Assembly (NCBI GenBank): GCA_947166625.1
Contig: CAMVEX010000021.1
Location: forward strand, 1 to 45,329
Reading direction: 5' to 3'
Source: an uncultured Clostridia bacterium
GTDB taxonomy: Bacteria; Bacillota; Clostridia; Oscillospirales; Acutalibacteraceae
Length of the DNA: 45,329 nt
Both the position numbers and the translations under genes were made by a program. Below the pieces are notes generated by a model, which saw only the letters and a list, made by a program, of their open reading frames with translations, did not search any database and was not told where the DNA came from. Positions 1 through 8,363 of the stretch are shown in pieces (position 1 is the stretch's first letter; each line of letters begins with the position of its first letter).

Positions 1-120
1 CTTCTGCCTGCGGCAGAGGTCTCCACCGGAGACCCGCACCCCTCGGCATCCCGTTTTCAAGGATATGCGGAGCATACGCAATTAGTAATGAGCATTTTCG
101 GGTCGCTTCGCCCCGATCAT

Positions 121-349
121 ATCGCCACACCCGCCCCTTCGGGGCACCCTCTCCGGTCTCGGAGAGGGCTATGGAGTGCAATTCATCAATTCAATAAGTA
201 AAAAGCTAATATTCAGTTTTATCAGGAATACATTGGAAAAATATTTCATATTCGCCATGCCCATTATTCAAGGATATGCGGAGCATTGGCCCTCTCCGAG
301 ACCGGAGAGGGTGGATTGCGAGCGAAGCAAGCAAGACGGGTGTGGCGAT
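121..349. repeat. MITE-like composite inverted-repeat element
   Basis: Two nested perfect inverted repeats are visible: a 13-nt outer pair (121-133 with 337-349) and a 22-nt inner pair (147-168 with 290-311). The inner arms are themselves near-palindromic (CCCTCTCC...GGAGAGGG). Short GC hairpins lie to the left, for example GGTCTCC/GGAGACC near 19-35. A 20-nt direct repeat (56-75 and 267-286) enters the element. No transposase or plausible gene lies inside, so this looks like a non-autonomous or extragenic repeat. The exact outer ends are uncertain. Confidence 0.6.
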
Positions 350-379
350 TTGGACATTAGATTTACTCCAAATGATTGC

Positions 380-740
380 TTATCCACGGGATGAATCATA
401 TTTCCCAAACTTGATGGGTAAAGGGTGTATGGAAAAATGCACGGTAAAACATAAATCTCATCCCCGGGATGAATCATATTTTCCAAACTTGATCGGTAAA
501 GGGTGTATGGAAAAATGAACGGTAAAACATAAATCTCATCCACGGGATGAATCATATTTCCCTAACTTGATGGGTAAAGGGTGTATGGAAAAATGAACGG
601 TAAAACATAAATCTCATCCCCGGGATGAATCATATTTTCCAAACTTGATCGGTAAAGGGTGTATGGAAAAATGCACGGTAAAATATAAATCTCATCCACG
701 GGATGAATCATATTTCCCTAACTTGATCGGTAAAGGGTGT
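380..740. repeat. 78-bp tandem repeat array, about 4.6 copies
   Basis: Units start at 391, 469, 547, 625 and 703, exactly 78 bp apart. Each unit boundary carries a short dyad (TCATCC-nCG-GGATGA). Units alternate in type: 1 and 3 share variants, as do 2 and 4, so a 156-bp pair seems to have been duplicated. Because 78 is a multiple of three, open frames run through the array on both strands; I regard these as by-products. The last unit diverges just before the rpsR terminator. Confidence 0.9.
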
Positions 741-747
741 AAATAAA

Positions 748-774
748 AACGGGCTGTCGGTTTGACAGCCCGTT
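748..774 (-). terminator. Intrinsic terminator of the rpsF-ssb-rpsR operon
   Basis: An 11-bp perfect stem (748-758 with 764-774) has a 5-nt loop and is followed, read on the minus strand, by a T-rich tail (TTTTTATTT). It lies about 40 bp beyond the rpsR stop. Confidence 0.9.
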
Positions 775-812
775 AAATTGGTTATGGGGTTTGCCCCGGG
801 CGGCTGAATAAA

Positions 813-1058
813 TCAGTCGTTGATATAGGGCATAAGAGCAACCTGGCGAGCGCGCTTGATAGCGGTAGTGAGTTCACGCTGATGTTTTGCGCAGGTGCCG
901 GTTACGCGGCGGGGGAGAATTTTCGCTCTCTCGGAAGTGAACTTTGAAAGCTTATTTACATCCTTGTAATCAATGCTCTCAACTTTATCGACACAGAAAG
1001 CGCAGACTTTTCTGCGGCCTTTTCTGTTGCCTCTTGCTGCATTCTTATCGTAAGGCAT
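813..1058 (-). CDS. rpsR: 30S ribosomal protein S18
   Basis: An 81-residue small-subunit protein that binds next to S6 on the platform of the 30S subunit. It matches the S18 core ([21 protein letters not shown], then [11 protein letters not shown]). The N-terminal CAFC pair plus the later TGTC/H residues are what a zinc-type S18 would use, a form typical of anaerobic Clostridia. The start is set by AAGGAGG seven bases upstream. It is the last gene of the rpsF-ssb-rpsR operon and is followed by a strong intrinsic terminator. Confidence 0.97.
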   Translation of the reverse strand: MPYDKNAARGNRKGRRKVCAFCVDKVESIDYKDVNKLSKFTSERAKILPRRVTGTCAKHQRELTTAIKRARQVALMPYIND

Positions 1059-1094
1059 GGTTTTACCTCCTTAATTTAATGTGTGATCCTCCGC

Positions 1095-1532
1095 TCAGAA
1101 GGGCAGATCGTCCTCGTCGGGGATCTCCTGGAAATCGCCCTCGTCAGCGGTTGAATATGAGGGCGCGGGCTCGTGGAAAGCCAGAGCTGCGGGCTGAGCG
1201 CCTGCATTATCCGATTTGGGACCGCAGAAGCTGATGTTATCCGCAATTATCTCAGTGGTCTTTCTCTTGTTGCCGTTTTTATCTTCCCAGTTTCTGGTCT
1301 GAATGGAACCCTGGATGGCAATCATAGAGCCCTTGTGAAAAAATCTGCTGACAAATTCGGCCTGCTGTCTCCATGCGGTAATATCAATGAAATCTGCCTG
1401 ACGTTCTTCACCCTGCTTGACAAAATTTCTGTCAACAGCGACGGTGAATGAAACTACCGAAACGCCCGTTGCGGTCTTTTTGAGCTCGGGCTCGGCGGTC
1501 AGACGACCCATAATTGCTGCACAATTAAGCAT
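1095..1532 (-). CDS. ssb: Single-stranded DNA-binding protein
   Basis: A 145-residue SSB that coats single-stranded DNA during replication and repair. The OB-fold region (about 1-105) shows the usual start (N-C-A-x-x-M-G-R-L), FTVAVDR, ITAW and the GSIQTRNWEDKNGNKR segment. A flexible linker leads to the acidic tip DEDDLPF, the docking peptide for partner proteins. AGGAGG lies eight bases upstream of ATG. The gene sits between rpsF and rpsR, the classic Firmicutes order. Confidence 0.97.
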   Translation of the reverse strand: MLNCAAIMGRLTAEPELKKTATGVSVVSFTVAVDRNFVKQGEERQADFIDITAWRQQAEFVSRFFHKGSMIAIQGSIQTRNWEDKNGNKRKTTEIIADNISFCGPKSDNAGAQPAALAFHEPAPSYSTADEGDFQEIPDEDDLPF

Positions 1533-1555
1533 TGTGATGGCCTCCTGAATTTTAA

Positions 1556-1846
1556 TTAGTTGTCTTTTGCTATGATGAGCGAACGCAGAACGCCGTCTGT
1601 GATCTTAAACACACGGTCAAGCTCAGCGGGGAATTCGGGCTCTGCCGAATAATTGTAGATGGCGTAATATCCCTCGGGCTCGTCATTGATGGGATAAGCG
1701 AGCTTTCTCTTGCCCCACTCATCAATGCTCTCGAGAGTGCCCTCTGCCTCGATCATGGCCTTGAACTTCTCGATGAGAGCCTGAACAGCCTCTTCGCCTT
1801 CAGCGACTGAGAAAACGACCATTGTCTCGTAGTTTTTTGTTGACAT
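1556..1846 (-). CDS. rpsF: 30S ribosomal protein S6
   Basis: A 96-residue S6, partner of S18 on the 30S platform. It begins KNYETMVVFSVAEGEE and contains the W-G-K-R-K-L-A-Y-P-I motif followed by the GYYAIYNY strand, both diagnostic of S6. GGAGGTG precedes ATG at good spacing. It is first in the operon, 23 bp upstream of ssb, and is preceded by a long leader with two hairpins and a consensus-like promoter. In many bacteria this leader is bound by the S6:S18 pair as feedback. Confidence 0.97.
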   Translation of the reverse strand: MSTKNYETMVVFSVAEGEEAVQALIEKFKAMIEAEGTLESIDEWGKRKLAYPINDEPEGYYAIYNYSAEPEFPAELDRVFKITDGVLRSLIIAKDN

Positions 1847-1864
1847 CCTTAAGCACCTCCTTCC

Positions 1865-1940
1865 GGTCTTCGGTCACGGTCTGCCGTGACAAGGATTTGA
1901 TTTTTTGATCTTAACTTGCCGCAATAATCGCGGCAGGAAT
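1865..1940 (-). promoter_or_regulatory. rpsF leader with two hairpins, candidate S6:S18 autoregulatory site
   Basis: On the minus strand the 5' leader holds two perfect stems: 1917-1922 with 1930-1935, and 1873-1879 with 1884-1890. GACCG and GAAGACCGG follow shortly before the ribosome binding site. An S6:S18-binding element with a CCG triplet is known in many rpsF leaders. I see suitable hairpins and CCG triplets but cannot confirm the exact fold. Confidence 0.4.
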
Positions 1941-1942
1941 AG

Positions 1943-1971
1943 ATTTTATCAGATAATATTATAAAAGTCAA
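1943..1971 (-). promoter_or_regulatory. Sigma-A promoter of rpsF operon
   Basis: On the minus strand, TTGACT (1966-1971) is followed after 17 bp by TAAAAT (1943-1948). The -35 box overlaps the stop codon of the upstream AMP-forming ligase gene. Confidence 0.8.
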
Positions 1972-3671
1972 GATTTATTTTCGTTCTCATAGTAAGAACG
2001 GTCTCTGATTATCTTCATCGTGGTAGTCTTCGGGAATTCGGTATCTCTGACTTTTATTGAAGTGACCCTCTTGAATTTGGGCAGAGTTTCGTTTACATTG
2101 TGGACATCGTCTCTGAGACGGTCTGCCGCGTCGGGATATTCCTCGGTGTTGAGGAAGAATTCAGCGGTGATCTTATCATTCTCCTGATAAACGAGGACCT
2201 CGCTGACATAATCAATGCATATAAGCTTATCCTCGATCTCTTCGGGAGAAACATTTTTGCCGTTGGTGAGGACTATCAGATTCTTTTTGCGGCCCACGAA
2301 ATAGAGATAGCCGTCTTCGTCCATTTTGCCGTAGTCGCCGGTTCTGAGCCATTCGCCGTCAAATGCCTCGGCGGTCGCCTCCGGGTCGTTGTAGTAGCCC
2401 TGCATTACGTTGGTGCCGCGGACATATATTTCGCCTACTCCGAATTCATCGGGATACATTATTTTGATCTCATTGCAGGGAAGCGCCTGACCGACGCTGC
2501 CAAATCTGACATGATCCCTGAGATTGACCGTGATGGCGGGCGAGCATTCCGTCATTCCGTAGCCGTTGATGATCTGGATCCCGAAATCATTCATTCCCTG
2601 CTCATATTTCGGGTCGAGATTGGCGCCGCCGCAGATTATGAATTCAAGCTCTCCGCCTAAATTGTCTATGATCGTCTTGAAGAGCTTCCTTCTCACGTCA
2701 ATGCCGTGTTTGTAAAGGAATTTTGATATTTTGAGGCCCTTTTTGAGTTTTTCCGTCTGCCCCGTTTTTTTCGCGGTCCTCCAGATCCTGTCATAGATGG
2801 TGTTTACCACGAGGGGAACGGCGGAGAAATTCTGCGGTTTGTAGGTCTGCATATCCTTCTGAAGATCCTTGATGCCGTCGCAGATATAGCCCCACTCCGC
2901 GAGCAGATAGCCCGAAAACAGAGCGCCGACCCAGCAGAATGTATGGTTGAGCGGAAGAAAACCGATCGCGTGCTCGCCCTTCTGGACCGAGCATGACGCC
3001 GTTACATTGCTGGTGATGTTGTAATGAGAGAGCATAACGCCCTTGCTCAGACCGGTCGTGCCCGATGTATAGACGATACAGGCGAGATCGTCCGCCTTGA
3101 CCTCGGCGTCAATGCAGCGTGTGTCTCCGGCTTTGATCGCCTGCCTGCCCTTCTCTTTATATTCGGGGAAATCCGAAACATTGTAAAATTCTTTTACGGG
3201 ATTGTTTTCGTCGGCCTTTACGGCGTCAGCAAAATGAGCGGTGGCGTCACAGTAGATCATAGCGTCGCATCCGCCTCTGACAAGCTGGCTGACTATCTCG
3301 GCATCCGTGAGCTTGATATCCATCGGAACGGCAATGTTTCCGCCGATGAGGGTGGCGTAATATGAAACTATCCATTCATAAGAATTTTCGGCGATTATGG
3401 CAACCTTTTTGCCGCCGTCGATCCCGTTGAGATAGTAGTAAGTGCCGAGAGCCGTTATTTCATCCCAGGTCTGATTGAAGGATCTTTCATCCACCTTTTT
3501 GTTTGCGTCGAGGAAGATGAATTGCCTTTTGTCTCCGCCCTTTTTGGTGCCGTATTCGATGATTTCTTTCAGAGTTCTGAATTTTTTGATTTCTTCTACA
3601 AATGCGGGGTCGATATCATTCAAGAGTTTCTTTTTCAATGATAAAGCTTCCTTCCGTTTTATTTTCGGCAT
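1968..3671 (-). CDS. AMP-forming acyl-CoA synthetase-like ligase
   Basis: A 567-residue ANL-superfamily enzyme that should adenylate a carboxylic acid and pass it to CoA or another thiol. The ATP loop YTSGTTGLSKG is near residues 201-211, GYGMTECSP near 370, the RTGDYGKMDEDGYLYFVGRKKN hinge segment near 443-464, and the late catalytic lysine in TTTMK near 553. Overall it is most like long-chain fatty acyl-CoA ligases, but the substrate cannot be read from sequence. The ATG at 3671 has no good ribosome binding site. A TTG at 3638 follows GGAAGGAAG at good spacing and may be the true start, giving 556 residues. The rpsF promoter begins inside its stop codon. Confidence 0.88.
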   Translation of the reverse strand: MPKIKRKEALSLKKKLLNDIDPAFVEEIKKFRTLKEIIEYGTKKGGDKRQFIFLDANKKVDERSFNQTWDEITALGTYYYLNGIDGGKKVAIIAENSYEWIVSYYATLIGGNIAVPMDIKLTDAEIVSQLVRGGCDAMIYCDATAHFADAVKADENNPVKEFYNVSDFPEYKEKGRQAIKAGDTRCIDAEVKADDLACIVYTSGTTGLSKGVMLSHYNITSNVTASCSVQKGEHAIGFLPLNHTFCWVGALFSGYLLAEWGYICDGIKDLQKDMQTYKPQNFSAVPLVVNTIYDRIWRTAKKTGQTEKLKKGLKISKFLYKHGIDVRRKLFKTIIDNLGGELEFIICGGANLDPKYEQGMNDFGIQIINGYGMTECSPAITVNLRDHVRFGSVGQALPCNEIKIMYPDEFGVGEIYVRGTNVMQGYYNDPEATAEAFDGEWLRTGDYGKMDEDGYLYFVGRKKNLIVLTNGKNVSPEEIEDKLICIDYVSEVLVYQENDKITAEFFLNTEEYPDAADRLRDDVHNVNETLPKFKRVTSIKVRDTEFPKTTTMKIIRDRSYYENENKS

Positions 3672-3815
3672 AATTTCATTCTGACAATAACCTTATTGAT
3701 TATATCAATTACGGGTCTGAAAAGCAATTGGATAAAAAGCGAAAAGTGCATAAAAACCGGGCGGAATTTTGTGCAAATTTGTTCCCTGCCTGTATTTCTT
3801 TTGAGGCGCCGATAA

Positions 3816-3844
3816 TTGACATAATTTGCCTTATATGGTATTAT
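3816..3844 (+). promoter_or_regulatory. Sigma-A promoter of uvrC operon
   Basis: TTGACA (3816-3821), 17-bp spacer, TATTAT (3839-3844), about 35 bp before the uvrC start. Confidence 0.8.
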
Positions 3845-3878
3845 ACTATGAATTACCACGGCATAAGGAGGTGAGGAA

Positions 3879-5720
3879 ATGAACGAAAAAATCGGAGAGC
3901 TTCGCAAAAAAGCGATGTCTCTTCCGCTGACTCCGGGCGTTTATATCATGAAAAACAAGAGCGGCGAGATCATTTATATCGGCAAGGCAAAGGCGCTCAA
4001 AAACAGGGTGAGTCAGTATTTCGGCTCACCTCACAACCATCCTCCCAAAGTGCGCAAGATGGTCGAGAATGTCAATGATTTCGATTATATCCTCTGCGAT
4101 ACTGAGTTTGAGGCGCTGGTCCTCGAATGCTCGCTTATAAAGCAGCATTCGCCGAAATATAATATTCTGCTCAAGGATGATAAGGGCTACAGCTATATCA
4201 GAGTCGAGCGCGGAGAATGGAAAAATTTCAAGGTCGTGAAGCAGAAATATGACGACGGCGCGGAGTATATAGGGCCCTACATGAGCTCCGCGGGCATCTC
4301 GGCGGCGGTTGACAGAGCAAAAAAAATATTCAGGCTGCCCACCTGCAACAAGAGCTTTCCCAAAGAATACGGCAAGAGCAGACCCTGCCTGAATTATTCG
4401 ATAGGTCAGTGCGCGGCGCCCTGTGCGGGAAAGATCTCCGCCGAGGCTCATAACGAAAATGTCAGAAGCGCCCTCGAATTCATAACCGGCGGCTCCGAAA
4501 AGGTCATCAAAGAGCTCACCGAGCAGATGTATAATGCTGCGGAAAACGAAGAATATGAAAAAGCGGCGAAGCTCCGCGATACGATAAAATCGATCAACAG
4601 AATTTCGGATAAACAGAAGGTAGTCGCCGCCTCGGTCAAGGAGCAGGATGTTTTTGCCACGGTAGGCGCCAAGCAGGGTATAAATCCCAAAGCCTGCCTC
4701 TCTGTCCTGAGATTTGAGGATTACCGGCTCTATGACAGCGAGTATTTCATCATAGATCTGCCCGAAAATATGGCGGAGGCAAGGCATGAACTGATAAGAA
4801 GCTTCTATACGATCCGCGACAATGTGCCCGCGAGGGTCGCGGTTGACGGAGAGGTTGAGGATTCGGAACTGCTTTCCGAATGGCTTTCTCAAAAAGCCGG
4901 CAGGAAGGTCACCATCGCTCTCCCCGTGAGAGGGGAGCAGCATAAGCTGACGGAAATGTGCCGTTCAAACGCCGCGCAGAAGCTTGCGCTCTATCTCGGA
5001 AGGACGGGCAAGGCTACCGCCGCGCTTGATGAGCTCGGCCAGCTTCTCGGTCTCAAAGAGCCGCCCGAATTTATCGAATCATACGATATTTCACATACCG
5101 CAGGCTCAAATAATGTAGCGGGAATGGTCGTATTCAAAGACGGTCTTCCTTATAAAAAATCTTACAGGCGTTTTTCGATCAAAGGCTTTTCGGGTCAGGA
5201 TGATTACGCTTCAATGGCGGAGGTCATCGACAGAAGGCTTACGGAATATGAAAATGATAAAGACAGCGGCGAAGGCTTCGGCAGGCTGCCCGATCTGATC
5301 CTGCTTGACGGCGGCACGGGGCAGGTAAACGCGGTCATCCCCGTCCTCGAGAAACACGGGCTAAATATACCGCTTTTCGGAATGGTGAAGGATTCTCATC
5401 ACCGCACAAGGGCGATAGCGGTTTCGGGCGGAGAGATTTCGCTCACCTCAAAAAGGAGCGCCTTCACGCTTGTTTCCACCATTCAGGAGGAAGTCCACAG
5501 ATATTCCGTAGCGTATCACCATGCAAAGAATAAAAAATCGGGCATCTCGACCACCCTCACGAATATCGAGGGGATCGGCGAGGCGAGAGCAAAGACCCTG
5601 CTCAGGCATTTCAAGACGGTAAAAGCCATTTCTCAGGCGAGTGAAGAAGAAATACAGGCCGTCAAAGGTATGAGCAAGGCGTCCGCACACGCGGTCTATG
5701 AAGCGTTTCATTCTGAATAA
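3879..5720 (+). CDS. uvrC: Excinuclease ABC subunit C
   Basis: A 613-residue UvrC, the nuclease that makes both incisions during nucleotide excision repair. The N-terminal GIY-YIG nuclease is clear (GVY near 20, YIG near 33). Four cysteines (C156, C170, C178, C182) fit the UvrC iron-sulfur site. A UVR (UvrB-contact) helix pair spans about 208-240, the RNase H-like nuclease has its aspartate in SYDISHTAG near 403, and a helix-hairpin-helix pair spans about 560-610. The start follows AAGGAGGTG. It heads a same-strand block with obgE, mrnC and a YitT-family gene. Confidence 0.98.
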   Translation: MNEKIGELRKKAMSLPLTPGVYIMKNKSGEIIYIGKAKALKNRVSQYFGSPHNHPPKVRKMVENVNDFDYILCDTEFEALVLECSLIKQHSPKYNILLKDDKGYSYIRVERGEWKNFKVVKQKYDDGAEYIGPYMSSAGISAAVDRAKKIFRLPTCNKSFPKEYGKSRPCLNYSIGQCAAPCAGKISAEAHNENVRSALEFITGGSEKVIKELTEQMYNAAENEEYEKAAKLRDTIKSINRISDKQKVVAASVKEQDVFATVGAKQGINPKACLSVLRFEDYRLYDSEYFIIDLPENMAEARHELIRSFYTIRDNVPARVAVDGEVEDSELLSEWLSQKAGRKVTIALPVRGEQHKLTEMCRSNAAQKLALYLGRTGKATAALDELGQLLGLKEPPEFIESYDISHTAGSNNVAGMVVFKDGLPYKKSYRRFSIKGFSGQDDYASMAEVIDRRLTEYENDKDSGEGFGRLPDLILLDGGTGQVNAVIPVLEKHGLNIPLFGMVKDSHHRTRAIAVSGGEISLTSKRSAFTLVSTIQEEVHRYSVAYHHAKNKKSGISTTLTNIEGIGEARAKTLLRHFKTVKAISQASEEEIQAVKGMSKASAHAVYEAFHSE

Positions 5721-5749
5721 AAGCGCTTGATTTTCAAGGAGAAACACAG

Positions 5750-7021
5750 ATGTTTGTTGATATTGCAAAGATAAAGATAAAGGGCGGAAACGGCGGCAAC
5801 GGAGCCGTCAGCTTCCGCAGAGAAAAATATGTGGCCGCAGGCGGACCCGACGGCGGCGACGGCGGCAGGGGAGGAAACGTTGTTTTTAAGGTGAATGACA
5901 ATCTTTCCACTCTCGCCGATTTCAGATATAAGAGAAAATACACCGCCCCCAACGGGCAGGACGGCTCCGGCGGCAGAAAAAACGGCAGGAAGGGCGAAGA
6001 TCTGATCATATATGTGCCCAAAGGCACGATAATCAGAGAGGCAGAGAGCGGAGCGGTAATGGCGGATATGTCATCCGACGAGCCTTTCATAGCTGCAAAG
6101 GGCGGCAGAGGCGGCTGGGGCAACCCTCATTTCGCCACGCCGACAAGGCAGGTGCCGAGATTTGCCAAAGAGGGCACTCCCGGCGAGGAATGGGAGGTTT
6201 CTCTCGAGCTTAAACTCCTTGCCGATGTGGGTCTGCTCGGCTTTCCGAATGTTGGCAAATCCACCCTTGTATCCGTTGTCAGTGAAGCAAAGCCCATAAT
6301 CGCGAATTATCATTTCACCACCATAACCCCCGTGCTCGGTGTGGTCTCGATGGGCGAGGGCAATTCATTCGTTATGGCGGATATCCCCGGTCTGATAGAG
6401 GGCGCGGGCGACGGCGTAGGCCTCGGCCATGAATTCCTGCGCCATGTTGACAGATGCCGTATGCTCGTTCATATTCTTGACGCGGCGGGCAGCGAGGGCA
6501 GGGACCCTATAGATGATTTCAATATCATCAACAGAGAGCTCGAAAAATTCGATCCGGAGCTCGCAAAGCGGCCTCAGATAGTGGTAGCGAATAAAATCGA
6601 TCTCGCCGAAGACGGGCAGGTCGAAAAGCTCCGCAAATATTTTGAGGAGCGCGGATATGAGTTTTACACGATGTGCGCCCCGATCCTCGAAGGCACCCGG
6701 GAGCTTGTCAACGCCATCTGGAATAAACTCGGCACTCTGCCCCCGATAAAGCAGTATGAGACCGAGTCGATACCGCTCGAAATGTTTGAAAAAACGGATG
6801 ACAAAGGTTTCACGATAACCGTCAGAGACAATGTTTATTTCGTTGAGGCTCCGTGGCTGCTCAAAATACTTCAGAGATGCGATCTCGATGATTATGAGTC
6901 GCTTCAGTATTTCCAGCGGGTGCTTTTATCGAGCGGAATAATCGACGCCCTTCATGAAAAAGGGATCAATGAGGGCGACACGGTTTCGATATACGATCTC
7001 GAATTTGATTTTGTGAATTAA
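5750..7021 (+). CDS. obgE: Obg/CgtA-family GTPase
   Basis: A 423-residue ribosome-associated GTPase involved in large-subunit maturation and growth control. The glycine-rich Obg fold occupies about 1-158. The G domain shows GFPNVGKS (164-171), the Obg-type TT switch, DIPG (211-214) and NKID (281-284). The C-terminal OCT domain (about 345-423) is the form found in Firmicutes. AGGAGA lies upstream of ATG. It starts 29 bp after uvrC and ends 9 bp before mrnC, so co-transcription is likely. Confidence 0.98.
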   Translation: MFVDIAKIKIKGGNGGNGAVSFRREKYVAAGGPDGGDGGRGGNVVFKVNDNLSTLADFRYKRKYTAPNGQDGSGGRKNGRKGEDLIIYVPKGTIIREAESGAVMADMSSDEPFIAAKGGRGGWGNPHFATPTRQVPRFAKEGTPGEEWEVSLELKLLADVGLLGFPNVGKSTLVSVVSEAKPIIANYHFTTITPVLGVVSMGEGNSFVMADIPGLIEGAGDGVGLGHEFLRHVDRCRMLVHILDAAGSEGRDPIDDFNIINRELEKFDPELAKRPQIVVANKIDLAEDGQVEKLRKYFEERGYEFYTMCAPILEGTRELVNAIWNKLGTLPPIKQYETESIPLEMFEKTDDKGFTITVRDNVYFVEAPWLLKILQRCDLDDYESLQYFQRVLLSSGIIDALHEKGINEGDTVSIYDLEFDFVN

Positions 7022-7030
7022 GGTGATAAT

Positions 7031-7426
7031 TTGCCAAGCCCTTCATCATACAGCCCGCTGGCGCTTGCCTTTCTCGGAGATACGGTGTTTGACCTGCTTG
7101 TGAGAAAAGAACTGCTCGGCAGCGCAAACAGACCGGTCAAAGATCTGCATAATCTCGCCGCGTCAAAAGTCTGCGCGGCGGCTCAGGCGGCTGCGGTCAA
7201 AAAAATCCTCCCCCTGCTCGATGATGAGGAGGCGGAGGTATTCAAAAGAGGCAGAAACGCGCATCCCGGCAGCGTTCCCAAAAACCAATCGGTATCCGAT
7301 TATCATTACGCGACGGGCCTTGAGGCGCTTTTCGGATGGCTGTATCTCTCGGGCAACACCGGGAGAATACAATATCTCTACAATATCATTGCTCAGGGCG
7401 GTGAAGAGAATGAAAAAACCGGATAA
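7031..7426 (+). CDS. mrnC: Mini-ribonuclease III
   Basis: A 131-residue RNase III-type nuclease without a double-strand RNA-binding domain. In Bacillus the family matures 23S rRNA ends. Visible marks are LALAFLGDTVFDLLVR with catalytic D17, the KRGRNAH motif, and ATGLEALFGWLYL with catalytic E98. The start is TTG, supported by AAGGTGA four bases upstream; no ATG fits. The 3' end overlaps the next gene by 17 bp. Confidence 0.93.
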   Translation: MPSPSSYSPLALAFLGDTVFDLLVRKELLGSANRPVKDLHNLAASKVCAAAQAAAVKKILPLLDDEEAEVFKRGRNAHPGSVPKNQSVSDYHYATGLEALFGWLYLSGNTGRIQYLYNIIAQGGEENEKTG

Positions 7427-8288
7427 AGCGGATTTATTGAACGGTGCTAAGCAGGCTTGTATCTGGATAATCGGATGTCTGCTCTATTCTACGGCGGTCA
7501 ACGGATTCGCCCTGCCCAATTCCATAGCTCAGAGCGGTATGACGGGCGCCTCGGTCATTTTGCATAAGCTTTTTGATTGGCCGATAGGCCTTGTGGGATT
7601 CGCTTTGAATATCCCTCTGCTTGTGCTTATGTTCTTTTTCATAAGCAGGGCAAGTCTGCTCAAAACGCTTATCGTTTCGGGAATCCTCTCCGTCGCGCTC
7701 GATCTGATGACCTATCTCTTTGATAATTTCATCCCCGTATATGAGGGCAACCCGATCCTCGCGGCTCTGATTTGCGGAGTGCTTCAGGGGGCGGGTCTCG
7801 GTATGATAATGACTACCGACGCCACAAGTGGCGGCACCGATATTATCGGAAGGCTCGTCCATAAGCTATTCCCTTATATCACCGTGGGCAGAGTGGTTAT
7901 GGCGGCGGATGCTCTTATCGTCATCGCTTATATGCTCGTTTTCAGGAGCTTTGACAGCGGCCTTTACGCCATCATAGTCGCCTTCGTTTCAACGAGAGTG
8001 ATAGACTCTCTGCTTTACGGTATGGGCAACGGCAAAATGCTGATGATCTTTTCCGATAAGGCTAATGAAATAGCCGAGGCGATCATTTCTTCATCGAGGC
8101 GCGGAGTCTCGATCATACCGGCGACGGGCGCGTATTCAAAGGAAGAGAAAAATATGCTTATATGCGTCGCGAGGAAGAATGAGATCAGCGGTCTGCTCAA
8201 AACCGTAAAATCTATTGATGACGAAACTTTCATCATCGTCAGCGAGGCAAATGAGGTGCTCGGCAAAGGATTTAAGCGGACGATATGA
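7410..8288 (+). CDS. YitT family (DUF161/DUF2179) membrane protein
   Basis: A 292-residue integral membrane protein of unknown function. About five hydrophobic segments occupy the first 200 residues, with family motifs GFALPNSIAQSGMTGAS and TDATSGGTDIIGR. A soluble DUF2179 domain ends the protein (about 215-290, with SRRGVSIIPATGAYS). The ATG at 7410 follows GGTGAAG and lies inside the 3' end of mrnC. The frame is open further upstream but that extension overlaps mrnC and looks non-coding. Confidence 0.92.
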   Translation: MKKPDKADLLNGAKQACIWIIGCLLYSTAVNGFALPNSIAQSGMTGASVILHKLFDWPIGLVGFALNIPLLVLMFFFISRASLLKTLIVSGILSVALDLMTYLFDNFIPVYEGNPILAALICGVLQGAGLGMIMTTDATSGGTDIIGRLVHKLFPYITVGRVVMAADALIVIAYMLVFRSFDSGLYAIIVAFVSTRVIDSLLYGMGNGKMLMIFSDKANEIAEAIISSSRRGVSIIPATGAYSKEEKNMLICVARKNEISGLLKTVKSIDDETFIIVSEANEVLGKGFKRTI

Positions 8289-8295
8289 ATATTTC

Positions 8296-8324
8296 TTGAC
8301 AATTCCCATCCGTTTTTATATAAT
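8296..8324 (+). promoter_or_regulatory. Consensus sigma-A promoter of the yebC-like gene
   Basis: TTGACA (8296-8301), 17-bp spacer, TATAAT (8319-8324): a perfect match to consensus. Confidence 0.9.
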
Positions 8325-8363
8325 TATCGGGATAATAATTCTCATGCGAAAAGAGGTAAATAT

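Noticed and set aside
268-555. Open frames on both strands through the 78-bp array, encoding 26-residue repeats
   Set aside because: They stay open only because 78 is a multiple of three; no ribosome binding site, and the sequence changes between units do not favour either frame.
380-740. CRISPR array
   Set aside because: The whole 78-bp unit repeats with no unique spacers, and no cas genes are nearby.
4026-4943. 305-codon frame antisense to uvrC
   Set aside because: It mirrors the well-supported uvrC gene, has no ribosome binding site and no recognisable domain.
7221-7409. Upstream extension of the YitT-family protein
   Set aside because: The added 63 residues overlap mrnC and are arginine-rich junk; the ATG at 7410 has a ribosome binding site and a normal family start.
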